This document shows, piece after piece, positions 16,270-26,017 of a stretch of DNA of 64,000 nt (the stretch's first letter is position 1; each line of letters begins with the position of its first letter). Source of the DNA: Balneolaceae bacterium (GTDB lineage Bacteria; Bacteroidota; Rhodothermia; Balneolales; Balneolaceae); contig JAXHMK010000015.1 in the NCBI GenBank assembly GCA_034521495.1, forward strand, positions 1-64,000. Direction: 5' to 3'. Under the pieces are notes generated by a model. The model saw nothing but the letters and a program-made list of their open reading frames with translations. It had not been told where the DNA came from and did not search any database. A program made the position numbers and the translations under genes.

Positions 16270-19200
16270 TTGAAACTCCGTTTGATTTGAAATTCTTTCC
16301 AGATGAAGTAGAGGACGGGAACCACGAACAGTGTGATGACCTGTAAAAGCATCCCACCCACACTTGGTATGGCCATGGGAACCATAATATCCGAGCCCCG
16401 GCCGGTGGATGTTAAGACGGGCAGCAGGGCGAGAATAGTTGTGGCGGTGGTCATCAATGTTGGCCGGATTCGGCGTGAACTCGCTTCAACAACTACTTCC
16501 CGAAGTTCTTTTATATCGGACGGCCGTTTTCGGTCATACAGTTGATCGAGATAAGTGGCCATCACCACACCACCATCAGCGGCAATTCCAAAGAGGGCGA
16601 TAAACCCGACCCAGACCGCGACACTTAAATTGACGGTTCCCATCTGGAAGAGATCCCGCAGATTTTGCCCGAACAGTTCGAAGTTGAGAAACCATCCCTG
16701 TCCGTACAGCCAAATCAATACAAATCCTCCGGCCCAGGCCACAAAAATACTGGTGAAGATCATCCCGGTGGTGGCAACGGACCGGAACTGGAAATACATG
16801 ATCAAAAAGATAATGATCAGCGCAATCGGCAAAATAATGCTGAGTCGTTTTTCAGCCCGAACCTGGTTTTCATAATTCCCGGCAAATTCAAAACTGATGC
16901 CGGCCGGTACCGATAAATCACCAGTGTCGATTCGATCCTGAATGACGGTTCTGGCGTTTTCAACCACTTCAACCTCGGCGTATGAGTCCTGCTTGTCAAA
17001 AATCACATATCCAACCAGGAATGTATCTTCACTTTTGATCGCCTGCGGACCCTGCCGGTATTCAATCTCAGCAAGCTGTCCCAGCGGAATTTGAGTACCG
17101 GTTTTTGTAGGAACCAGCAGTTCGGAGATCGATTCGGGATCACCCCGCAGTTCACGAGCAAAACGGACGCGGATGTCATAGCGCTCCCGTCCCTCAACAG
17201 ATGTAGAGATCGGCATTCCCCCAATTCCGGCCGTTACAAAATGCTGAACGTCCTGCATGGAGAGGCCATAGCGGGCGAGAGACTCACGGTTCCAATTAAT
17301 TTCGAGATAGGGTTTCCCGACAATACGTTCTGCAAAAACGGACGATGCATTCACTCCGGGAACTTCTCTCAAAATGTCCTCCAACTGAAGTCCAAAAGAT
17401 TCAATGGTTTCGAGATTATCCCCTTTTACTTTCACACCCATCGGTGCCCTCATCCCGGATTGCAGCATTACGAGCCGGGTTTGAATGGGCTGAAGTTTGG
17501 GCGCTGATGTTGTTCCGGGTATGCGGGACGCTTCAACAATTTCATTCCAGATGTCGTCGGGAGATTGGATATGGTCCCGCCACTGCCGGTAATATTTTCC
17601 ACCGGAATCGGGAATCAATTCGCCATTTTCGTCCCGTACAAATTGATCATTGTCATCAATCCGGTATCGGATACGTCGTCCGTTTTCATCAGTTTTATAC
17701 TCAGATTTATAGAGGATTACGTTTTCAAACATGGAGATGGGAGCGGGATCAAGAGCAGAGTTGGTGCGTCCCATTTTCCCAACCACTGTTTCCACTTCCG
17801 GGATGGAAGCGACCGACATATCCAGCTTCTGCATCACATCCATCGCTTCTTCAACGCCGGCATGAGGCATGGTTGTGGGCATCAGCAGGAAGGCGCCTTC
17901 ATCGAGTGCGGGCATAAACTCTTCGCCTAAACCCGGCAAGGCGTGTGTTGCTGAAGACCAGAATGTAGTGGTTCGAATATTTACGCCGACCGCATCAAAA
18001 CCGGTAGCTATGAATCCGAATACCGATGAGAATCCCAGCCATACCATCAACCCGAAAACAACAAAACCGGAGGGGATGGCAAGGAACACTTTTTTATGAT
18101 CCAGGCACCAGGAGATCAGTTTGTCGTAATAACGGATAATCAGCCAAAAACTTAACAGTATAGCGGCAATCAGAATCACTATAAAAACCAGGTTGCCTGC
18201 AAATGAAACAGACGGACCGAACGGCAGCCAATACTCAGTCAGAAGCCAGGTCACTACAACCACCGAAAGAATGTTATTCAACAATGGGACTCTCTGCCGA
18301 TATTTCTCATCTAAAAAGAGTGAGGCTCCGTTAATCAGGCCAAAGCCTAAAATCAGGAATCCGGCCCAGCCTGAAATGGTGAGCAGTACAAAAAGTCCAC
18401 CGGCAATAAGCAGGCCATTCCAGCCGATTCTAATTTTTCGGCTGTTGATTTTGAATCCAAAGAACCAATGGGCAAATGGCGGGATGAGTGTAATGGCAAT
18501 GATGATGGATGCGATCAGCGCAAATGTTTTGGTGTATGCCAGTGGTTTGAAGAGTTTGCCTTCGGCGGCGATCATCGTAAAGACCGGCAGGAAACTGACG
18601 ATGGTCGTGGTGACAGCTGTAATTACAGCGGATGCAACCTCAACAGTTGCCCGGTAAATCACTTCCAGGAGGGATTCATCGTCATCCATATCCTCCATAT
18701 GGCGCAGCATATTTTCTGAGAGAATCACTCCCATATCGACAATGGTTCCGATGGCAATCGCAATTCCCGATAGAGCAACAATATTGGCATCCACTCCAAA
18801 ATATTTCATCCCGATGAAGCACATCAGAACGGCGAGTGGAAGCATACTCGAAATCAGGATGGAGGTTCGAAGATTCAGAACCATAATGACGATCACAATA
18901 ATCGTAATCAGGATTTCCAGAGAGAGTGCTTCTTCAAGAGTTCCGAGTGTTTCGCCGATCAGTTCTGAGCGGTCGTAAAACGGAACAATTGTTACTTTTG
19001 AAACCGAGCCATCAGAAAGAGTTTTTGATGGCAGGCCGGATGAAATCTCCGTGATTTTACCTTTCACATTATCAATCACCTGCTGTGGATTGGCACCCTG
19101 ACGGGCCACCACGACCCCGCCTACTGCCTCAGCCCCTGCTTTATCCAGGGCACCCCGTCGCTGTGCAGGTCCCATCGTCACGAAATGCAACATCCTGGAT

Positions 19201-20025
19201 TCGAATGGGAGTGTTATCCACCACTTTCACAACGGCCGATTCGAGATCTTCGATGTTTTCGATGTAACCCAGACCGCGAACCAGGTATTCGGCATTATTC
19301 AATTCGAGGGTACGTGCACCGGTTTCCACGTTACTCTGTCGAACAGCTTCAAAAACATCGGAAAGAGTAACATCATAAACCATCATTTTATTGGGATCTA
19401 CATCTACCTGGTACTCGCGAACATATCCGCCAATAGATGAGACCTCAGCTACTCCCTGGGCACTTGAAAGTCCATAGCCCACATAAAAATCCTGGATCGA
19501 TCGCAACTCCTGCGGATCCCATCCGCCGGTTGGATTCCCGTTTTCATCGCGGCCTTCCAGTGTGTACCAAAATACTTGCCCGAGAGCAGTGGCATCAGGA
19601 CCCAGTGCAGGTTGAACGTTTCCGGGAAGTGTGCCGGCGGGAAGAGCGTTCAGTTTTTCGAGGATACGCGAGCGGCTCCAGTAGAACTCTATATCCTCTT
19701 CAAAAATCACATAAATGCTGGAGAGGCCGGTCATGGATGTACTGCGAACCGTCCGAACGCCGGGAACGGTCAATAGTTGGGTTGTAAGCGGATAGGTGAT
19801 CTGATCTTCCACATCCTGCGGCGACTGCCCGGGCCATTCGGTATACACAATCTGTTGATTTTCACCCAGATCGGGAATAGCATCCACCGGTACGGGATCA
19901 CGAGGAATAGAATCCAGATCCCAGTCAAACGGAGCCGTTGCAAGTCCCCAACCAGTCAAAACCAGTAGAAGCAGTACTGCTACCAGTTTATTTTCAAGAA
20001 AAAAGCGAATGATTTTGTTAGTCAT
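16266..20025 (-). CDS. cusA: CusA-like heavy-metal RND efflux pump, frameshifted
   Basis: Proton-driven inner-membrane transporter that moves Cu(I)/Ag(I) through the CusCBA complex. The N-terminal frame (19141-20025) has the first membrane helix, PVDAIPDLGENQQIVYTEWPG and porter-domain sequence. The main frame (16266-19193) carries the remaining helices, the TM4 charge motif region (GIAIAIGTIVDMGVILSEN), a large second porter domain and the last six helices. The frames meet at a TTT at about 19183-19185. Dropping one T gives IQDVAFVTMGPAQRRG, which matches the family, for 1,252 residues. The stop overlaps the CusC start in ATGA. This is a long version of the family, with extra membrane segments between about residues 500 and 640. 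Confidence 0.9.
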
Positions 20026-20106
20026 GAGATATTAGTCATGAGTCGTGAGATACCGATATAGAATCGGTTTTTAAGTTTGTTAGAGAGAGTTGGGTAGGGA
20101 GGAAAT

Positions 20107-20265
20107 TCCCCCTTTGAAGGGGGCAAAGTGCCTTTAGGCACTTGGGGGATGACTCGTATCAGCAGATGATAATCATAGGTTCAAATACTCAATTGCACAG
20201 CGAGGAACACACCCCTGATAACTCCGCTAAACGCTTCGTTATCTGTCCCCTCTCGAGAGGGGAGT
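20107..20265. repeat. R1-family palindromic element, 5' of the cus operon body
   Basis: Left end CCCCCTTTGAAGGGGG with a stem AAGTGCC...GGCACTT and GGGGGATGA. The right end has ACACCCCTGATAACTCCGC and CCCCTCTCGAGAGGGG. It sits between CusA and the exported metal-binding protein gene, inside the presumed operon. The rest of the gap holds no gene. Confidence 0.65.
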
Positions 20266-20289
20266 TTATCCTTCCCTAAAAGAGAAATG

Positions 20290-20730
20290 CTATTTCAAAA
20301 AAGTATCGTATTGGAGATAGAGAGGCGGGAAATGTTCGAGGGCAACAGCAAAATAATCTTCATAGAGGAACTCATCCGGGGAGGTAACCATGTATTGAAA
20401 TCCAATACGAGATAGTATCACAGCGGATGATTCGGCAGTTGGTACTCTGAACTGATTGTTGGTTACAGAAGTATCTACCGAACAGGCACATATTTGAACT
20501 CCTTCGCAGTCGTGATGATTTTTGTGAGTTGCTTCATGATCAGCCCGATCTGAAATGCAACAGTCGTGAGAATCACCCATCATTTCGTGATGATTCATCT
20601 CCATCATACAAAAATCCACAAGCTGTTTGGCTTGCAGTGCAGACGGTAATAATAATCCGATTACCAGCAGAAGAGCTGCTGATTTTGTAAGGATTTTATA
20701 TGGATAAGATTTTCTTTTCACAACTTTCAA
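20290..20730 (-). CDS. Exported His/Met/Cys-rich protein at the head of the cus operon
   Basis: 146 residues. A signal peptide with a Lys/Arg-rich start and hydrophobic core (SAALLLVIGLLLPSALQA) precedes a stretch dense in metal ligands: CMMEMNHHEMMGDSHDCC, then HEATHKNHHDCEG and CACS. The C-terminal 70 residues lack such ligands and end PPLYLQYDTFLK. No family was recognised. Similar small ligand-rich proteins often precede cusCBA-like operons in Bacteroidota and are thought to bind Cu or Ag in the periplasm; that role is inferred from composition and context. Its upstream region ends at a MITE (20771). Confidence 0.65.
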   Translation of the reverse strand: MKVVKRKSYPYKILTKSAALLLVIGLLLPSALQAKQLVDFCMMEMNHHEMMGDSHDCCISDRADHEATHKNHHDCEGVQICACSVDTSVTNNQFRVPTAESSAVILSRIGFQYMVTSPDEFLYEDYFAVALEHFPPLYLQYDTFLK

Positions 20731-20758
20731 AATACAAAAAATTCAGAAAAAGTAATAT

Positions 20759-21121
20759 CTATTTAAAATCGAGGACTTACCCCATTTTTTGATGTAAAAG
20801 TATTACAAGTTCTATGTTCTTTTGGCTTGACCCAAAAGGAACCAAAAGGTCAAGGCTGTGAATCCTTGGCGGCGGACACGAGTTCACCGTGGAATCCTTT
20901 CAATGGTCCACATCGCTTATAGCCCTTTAATTCCGTTTCTCGCCGGTATGAAAGGATTCTTCTCACGGTTCAATCGGTGTCCTTTTTTCCGCCAACGATT
21001 CAAGGCCAACTATTCTTCCAAAATCATTATTTCCACTTAAAGGATATTATAAAATACTGTTTATATGGATCTTAAATATTATAGTTTGAAAATATTGGGG
21101 TAACTTCTCCTATTTAAAATC
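20759..21121. mobile_element. MITE with 12-bp target duplication (family R2), copy A
   Basis: The element at 20771-21109 is flanked by identical 12-base direct repeats CTATTTAAAATC (20759-20770 and 21110-21121). The ends are inverted: left GAGGACTTACCCC, right GGGGTAACTTCTC. Inside, a long hairpin pairs about 20857-20908 with 20950-21012 (for example ATCCTTTCA with TGAAAGGAT). It has no coding potential and no transposase. Confidence 0.85.
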
Positions 21122-21124
21122 AGG

Positions 21125-21877
21125 CTAATAATTTAATAAATTCTCGATTTTAGGCTGCATCGCTTCTGCCCAGAGCTGATACCCATATTCATTCGGATGA
21201 AGCAGATCGGGCATGATCTCTTCAGACAAAACCCCATCTTCATCCAGGAATGTATCGTTGATATTTAGAAAGTGAACGCGTTCGCCATCTGCAAATTGCT
21301 CGATTCTATTATTAATTTGATTGTTCAGTTGACGCAATTCACCATCGGGAGAAGCTTCTCTCGGGAAGATAGCTAACAGCAGTACTTTTGTGTCGGGCAA
21401 GCGGTTCTTTAACTCATCCAAAATCATCTCAATTCCTCTGGCTGTGCACTCGGGCGGGTCTTGCCGGTGGCCGGTATTATTTGTGCCGATCATTAGAATT
21501 GCCAGCTCTGGATCAATTCCATCTATTTCCCCATGCTGGAATCTCCACAACACGTTTTCTGTCCGGTCTCCGCTGAAGCCGATATTGTATCCACCAAAGT
21601 CGGCGTAATATTCATCCCAAACTTCTTTGCCTGTGTTTTCCCATCCGTGAGTGATGGAGTTTCCAATAAAGAGCAACCTTGCATCTTCTCGTCCTTCTTC
21701 TTCCAATTTGGCTTCATGGCGGGGCATCCACCATTCCACAGCCCAATCTTCCTGCAGAGTTGCAGGAGTTAAAGCGGGTGAATCAGCCGGACAGGTTTGG
21801 GCCGATACTTGCGTGCAGGTTAGTATGAATAGAAAAAATAAAAATGCCGGCAAACGGTTTGAGATATTCTCTTTCAT
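21125..21877 (-). CDS. Secreted SGNH/GDSL-family hydrolase
   Basis: About 250 residues from the ATG at 21877, preferred because it starts directly with a signal peptide (MKENISNRLPAFLFFLFIL...VSAQ); the longer frame adds 14 residues before it. SGNH blocks are all present: the FIGNSITHGW nucleophile Ser74, the FSGDRTENV glycine, GTNN with Asn134, and the DLLHPN dyad with Asp224 and His227. This resembles the platelet-activating-factor acetylhydrolase-like branch, which often removes acetyl groups from carbohydrates. It is exported to the periplasm or outside; the natural substrate is unknown. A MITE sits four bases beyond its stop. Confidence 0.85.
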   Translation of the reverse strand: MKENISNRLPAFLFFLFILTCTQVSAQTCPADSPALTPATLQEDWAVEWWMPRHEAKLEEEGREDARLLFIGNSITHGWENTGKEVWDEYYADFGGYNIGFSGDRTENVLWRFQHGEIDGIDPELAILMIGTNNTGHRQDPPECTARGIEMILDELKNRLPDTKVLLLAIFPREASPDGELRQLNNQINNRIEQFADGERVHFLNINDTFLDEDGVLSEEIMPDLLHPNEYGYQLWAEAMQPKIENLLNY

Positions 21878-22010
21878 AGCGAGTATATAATTAAAGGGAT
21901 CGTCGATTTGTAATTTCAATCAACCTAAAATACTAAAATCCCTCTTTTAGTAAACTGGAAAGATGAACCTCAAATTTTCACCGGCATTCGCTGCACCAAC
22001 TCTTTCAACT

Positions 22011-22694
22011 CTACGAGTCTTCTTGAGCTTCCTGCAGTTCAGAGATATATTCATCGCTGGCGTAGATGGCCACCTCAACCCGTCGGTTTTCCTGCCGACC
22101 CGCTTCGGTATCATTATCAGCGATCGGTTCGCTTTCTCCACGGCCTTCTGTATCTACACGAACAGCTCCGATTCCCTGCGAAATAATATAGTCGGCGGCT
22201 GAGTCTGCGCGTCGTTCACTTAAATTCTGGTTGTAACTTTCCTCTCCAACAGAATCAGTGTGGCCAACAATCAGGAGTTCAGTATTGTCATCCTCACCCA
22301 TGATTTCCGCCAACTGCCTTAAATTTTCCTTTGCTTCTGGCCTCAGTTCGGCTGAGTCAAAATCATACAACAGGCCGGTGTCAAAACTGACAGCAATTCC
22401 CTCTTCAACCCGTTGGATTTCGGCACCTTCAAGGTTTTCTTCGAGTTCTGCAGCCTTCTTATCCATTTGGCGTCCGATAATAGCACCGACCGTACCACCA
22501 ACCGCTGCGCCGGCAATAGCACCAGCCGCTGTGTTTCCAAGAGTTTTACCAATAACCGCACCTGCTGCTGCACCGGCACCGCCGCCAATAACGCCGCCCT
22601 TAGCCGTTTTGCTCCATTCAGAGCACCCGGACATAAGAAGTGAAAAAACTAATATTGCTGAGATGATAAAAGATAATTTTGATGTTCTATACAT
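22011..22694 (-). CDS. OmpA-family lipoprotein with glycine-zipper
   Basis: 227 residues. The lipoprotein signal has Cys24 (LLMSGC). Residues about 33-75 are a Gly/Ala zipper (GGVIGGGAGAAAGAVIG and similar) that may insert in a membrane. The C-terminal OmpA-like domain has YDFDSAELRPEAKENL, GHTDSVGEESYNQNLSERRA and the RRVEVAI ending, with the Asp and Arg that bind peptidoglycan diaminopimelate. It probably ties the outer membrane to the cell wall. It is monocistronic by spacing. Confidence 0.88.
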   Translation of the reverse strand: MYRTSKLSFIISAILVFSLLMSGCSEWSKTAKGGVIGGGAGAAAGAVIGKTLGNTAAGAIAGAAVGGTVGAIIGRQMDKKAAELEENLEGAEIQRVEEGIAVSFDTGLLYDFDSAELRPEAKENLRQLAEIMGEDDNTELLIVGHTDSVGEESYNQNLSERRADSAADYIISQGIGAVRVDTEGRGESEPIADNDTEAGRQENRRVEVAIYASDEYISELQEAQEDS

Positions 22695-23666
22695 ATTTTT
22701 TCAGTTCGTTAATATCTCATTCGTTGGTTCTAAACCGCTATTAATCCAGATTGTTTCTCAATCACAGCATTAGAATCGTCAAAATCTTCGAAGAGTGATG
22801 TGATTTTGCGAGTTTGCCTGAAGCCGACTAAGAATCAATTGTTAAGAAATGAAGAATAGTGTCGAGTCAATAATCAAATGTTGGTTAAAAAGTACACTAC
22901 TTTCTAAGGAGGGGATTTAGAGGTGATATTACCCATGTAATCTTAAATCTTTAAAAATTACGGGTATGGGTGGCCCCGACATTGAGTTCATCAAATTTTT
23001 TGGTCATAAGATGTTAAAAATCCTGTGAAGTTATGAAGGCCAGATATCCGACTCTGAAAGAGTCTAAAGAGCACAGCCCCAGGCAGAGTGAGGAGATAAT
23101 CCGAACGCCGCCTGGGGGTAGGAGGCAGCAAACAACCCAAACCCGAGCCGCCGGATGTTGAAAAGCTTCGTATGAGTTCGAGGGTTGGATTGACCGGCGT
23201 ATTCGGGATTCGGAGGGGATAGCCTTTGCCACGGTATTTCCGGAACCCCTCGATAATAAGTGTTGCCCGTCCGTGGTCCACCGTCTCGGGGTCTCTTCTC
23301 ATGCTTCTTTATCCCCGGGCGTCGTTCGTACACTCACTCTGCCCGGGGCTATGTTCTTGCGCTCTTTCAGAGCTTTTCGTTATAGCTGCAAATCTACAGT
23401 TCTCTGTTTGTACAGATGGATCAAGACCAAATAAAAACCTAAAGACTTTATCTATTGGCTGGCAACAGTTTACATCAAAAATAGAATATATGGGTGATAT
23501 CAGGGATTTAGGGGTGGTTCAAATTTCTTACCATTACCATAATTTATTCAGAGCAAAATACCTCTTTCATAATGAGGGGAAAATTATAATTCCATACAGT
23601 AAACCGAATTTTAATACTCGACATAGCACCAAAGGCTGCGATAAATAGAGGATGAGTGCCTTTTGA
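22695..23666. repeat. Gene-free stretch with a long inverted repeat (about 320 bp)
   Basis: Arms near 23053-23093 (CTCTGAAAGAG, then AGCCCCAGGCAGAGTGA) and 23333-23375 (TCACTCTG...CCGGGGCT, then CTCTTTCAGAG) are inverted copies. GAACGCCGCCTGGGG and CCCGGGCGTCGTTC form an inner pair. Frames across it are repeat-derived. The sides (22695-23050 and 23380-23666) show nothing recognisable. Confidence 0.6.
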
Positions 23667-24047
23667 TTAAACGAACCATTTTCCAATCTCAATTCCGGCC
23701 CACACTGCAGCAAAACCGGCGACCACCTGGAAGCCCATATAGATGATTCCTTTTTGAAGTGAAAGAGTTGCAACTTCAAATCCTTCAAGGCCGAAGGAGG
23801 AAAATGTTGTGAATCCACCCAGAAAGCCCACAATCAGAAAGAGCTTGAGGGTGTTGTCCATCATCCCTTTTTCCTGCAGAACGGTTGCAACAATTCCTAT
23901 CAAAAGGCAGCCAGTAATATTTACAGCAGTGGTTCCTGAAACGAGCCAGTTCGGTCCGAGTAGTTTGAGGGTCCACACAGATGTCAGGTATCGAAGAACA
24001 GACCCGATGGCACCGCCAGCTGCAATGAAAAGGAGATTGCGAATCAT
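23667..24047 (-). CDS. crcB: Fluoride exporter FluC/CrcB
   Basis: 126 residues with four membrane helices. Family marks are the N-terminal GGAIGSVLRY (11-20), Asn43 in NITGCLLIG, and GFLGGFTTFSSF (74-85) with the Na+/F- path Thr/Ser/Phe residues. It forms an antiparallel homodimer that lets F- leave the cytoplasm. It begins three bases after the Gfo/Idh gene ends, so the two are probably cotranscribed although functionally unrelated. No fluoride riboswitch was seen upstream. Confidence 0.92.
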   Translation of the reverse strand: MIRNLLFIAAGGAIGSVLRYLTSVWTLKLLGPNWLVSGTTAVNITGCLLIGIVATVLQEKGMMDNTLKLFLIVGFLGGFTTFSSFGLEGFEVATLSLQKGIIYMGFQVVAGFAAVWAGIEIGKWFV

Positions 24048-24050
24048 GAA

Positions 24051-25388
24051 TTAGAGCACTGGAAATTTCCAGGGATTTCTGTAATCAGATGTCAAGAGCT
24101 CATTCGGTTGATTTACATTGGTAATTTTTCTGGCTTGATGATCCCATTCGAGTCGTTCTCCGGTTCGATAAGCAATATTACCAAGGTTAGCCACAACTGC
24201 TGTATTACTGGCGAGTGCAATATCTGCATTGGGCCGTTCACGAGTTTTGATGCATTCAACAAAGTTTTTCATGTGATTAAACAGGTCTTCTCCGTTGCTT
24301 TGTGTGGTTTCTACTCCGGAGATAATATTTTGAGGATTCCCATCTGAATCGGTTTCCGTCTCTGAAATTACTTCCCAGCCACCACGGTCTATAACGAGAG
24401 TTCCGTTATTCCCAATAAAAGCTACACCATGATTACGTCCATAAGGACCGCCATCAATTCCAGCTGCATGTTCCCAAATCATCGAAAAGTCATCAAATTC
24501 ATAGATCGCTTGCTGTGTATCGGGTGTTTCCATCGCATCATCGGGATATCCGAATTTCCCGCCGGTTGACATGACAGTATTTGGTGCATCTACATTCATG
24601 CCGTAGAGAATGATGTCTATCAGGTGAACGCCCCAGTCTGTCATCAAGCCTCCGGCGTAATCCCAATACCATCGGAAATTAAAATGAAAACGGTTTGGGT
24701 TAAAAGGTCGGTCCGGTGCCGGGCCCAGCCAGGAATCGTAATCTACCCCTTCAGGTACGGGTTGATCCGGTTTTACAGGAATAGACTCCATCCAACCTTG
24801 GTAAGCCCACGATTTGGTTACCCGGATGTTCCCCAAAGCCCCACTTTGCAGGTATTGGATGGCATCATTCCAGTGTTTGCCACTTCTTTGCCACTGTCCC
24901 ACCTGTACCACGCGATTGGTTTGTCGGGCTGCCTTCACCATTACATCACACTCATCGGTATTTTTCCCGAGAGGTTTTTCAACATACACATCCTTTCCGG
25001 CCTGGCAGGCATGCACGGTTTGCAGGCAGTGCCAGTGGTCGGGTGTGGCTATGATCACTGCGTCGATGTCGGGATCTTCGAGCATGCGCCTGTAATCATT
25101 ATATAGAATGGCTTTCTGACCGGTCATTTCTTCAAAATCAGCAGCACGCTGATCCAGTACATTTTGGTCTACATCACATAACGCTTTGCATTCTATATTT
25201 TCTACTCTCAACAGATTTTGGAGATTGTTCCAGCCCATCCCTTTACAACCAATGAGTCCAATGACCAGCTTTTCGTTGGGTGAGCCCGATAAAATTGAAA
25301 ATGATGAGGAGGGAAGAATAGAGGATGCGCTAAGTCCCATAATTAATTTTCCCGAGTTTGAGAGAAATTGCCTTCGTGTTGCCATATT
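24051..25388 (-). CDS. Gfo/Idh/MocA-family oxidoreductase with Tat-like signal
   Basis: About 445 residues from the ATG at 25388 (MATRRQFLSNSGKL). A RRQFL twin-arginine-like signal and hydrophobic stretch (IMGLSASSILPSSSFS) suggest export; an upstream extension of 36 residues is unlikely. The NAD(P)-binding Rossmann motif is VIGLIGCKGMGWNN, followed by DAVIIATPDHWH and the catalytic EKPLGKN. The second domain has a WDYAGGLMTDWGVHLID segment. Exported members in Bacteroidota and relatives often act on sugars or glycosidic bonds. CrcB follows directly. Confidence 0.85.
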   Translation of the reverse strand, partial: NMATRRQFLSNSGKLIMGLSASSILPSSSFSILSGSPNEKLVIGLIGCKGMGWNNLQNLLRVENIECKALCDVDQNVLDQRAADFEEMTGQKAILYNDYRRMLEDPDIDAVIIATPDHWHCLQTVHACQAGKDVYVEKPLGKNTDECDVMVKAARQTNRVVQVGQWQRSGKHWNDAIQYLQSGALGNIRVTKSWAYQGWMESIPVKPDQPVPEGVDYDSWLGPAPDRPFNPNRFHFNFRWYWDYAGGLMTDWGVHLIDIILYGMNVDAPNTVMSTGGKFGYPDDAMETPDTQQAIYEFDDFSMIWEHAAGIDGGPYGRNHGVAFIGNNGTLVIDRGGWEVISETETDSDGNPQNIISGVETTQSNGEDLFNHMKNFVECIKTRERPNADIALASNTAVVANLGNIAYRTGERLEWDHQARKITNVNQPNELLTSDYRNPWKFPVL

Positions 25389-25456
25389 TCTGAATTGAGT
25401 TTTGGGATCAATAGTTACCTGTAATATAATCTCAAAATCACCAATAGGAAATGTAA

Positions 25457-25487
25457 TAAAAAAAGCCGCCTCAAATAGAGACGGCTT
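25457..25487 (-). terminator. Rho-independent terminator after the rhodanese gene
   Basis: In minus-strand reading, AAGCCG-CTC pairs with GAG-CGGCTT around ATTT, and a run of seven T follows at 25463-25457. It lies 25 bases beyond the rhodanese stop. Confidence 0.8.
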
Positions 25488-25511
25488 CTCAATCAATCAA
25501 ATATGTCTTCG

Positions 25512-25862
25512 TCAGGCTTCTTCCCCAACCAGGTTGAATCCGGCTGATCTCCATCCGGCAAGGCCTTCCGGGAAGTCCTTTACGTTGGTATAGCCCATAT
25601 CTTCAAGTTTTTCTGCAAGTTCGGGTGATGCTGTACAGTCAGCATTTGCACAATAGACAACAATTTCAGCGTCTTTATAGGGGATGACATTTTGAGCCAT
25701 CTCTGCATTTTCGGTTGGAATGTTGATGGAACCCGGAATATGCCTGGCGATGAATGCATCTTTACCCAAAGCGTTGATAAGAATGGGTGGCTGAGTTCCT
25801 TTCAGTCTCTGATTGAGTGTCTTAGCGTCAATTCTTTGGAGTGTTTTAACAGTAGTAGTCAT
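25512..25862 (-). CDS. Single-domain rhodanese-like protein
   Basis: 116 residues. One rhodanese domain: ILINALGKDAFIARHIPGSINIP, then EIVVYCANADCTASPELAEKLEDMGYTNV and the FPEGLAGWRSAGF ending. Cys71 is the expected persulfide cysteine; the loop CANADC is close to the usual CxxGxR type but less conserved. It may carry sulfane sulfur in thiol or sulfide metabolism. No signal peptide is seen. It is transcribed divergently from the DUF3095 gene and has its own terminator. Confidence 0.85.
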   Translation of the reverse strand: MTTTVKTLQRIDAKTLNQRLKGTQPPILINALGKDAFIARHIPGSINIPTENAEMAQNVIPYKDAEIVVYCANADCTASPELAEKLEDMGYTNVKDFPEGLAGWRSAGFNLVGEEA

Positions 25863-26017
25863 AATCTAAAGGGTTAGATTCAACTTCCTGTTCTAATGTG
25901 AATAACAAATGAGATGGAAATGACATTCATGAATAGTTCCAAACGGATTCGATCGCCGAAAACTATTTTTGCTCTATTTGATTCACACAAAAAGTGTGGT
26001 ATCATTTTGGAAGAATT

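Noticed and set aside
22258-22773. 171-codon frame opposite the OmpA lipoprotein
   Set aside because: It is the antisense of a Gly/Ala-rich repeat and the OmpA domain.
23226-23648. Frames in the 22.7-23.7 kb gap
   Set aside because: They are translations of a long inverted repeat, with no conserved motif.
23667-24060. Fluoride riboswitch upstream of crcB
   Set aside because: The gene starts three bases after the preceding gene, and no aptamer-like sequence could be recognised.
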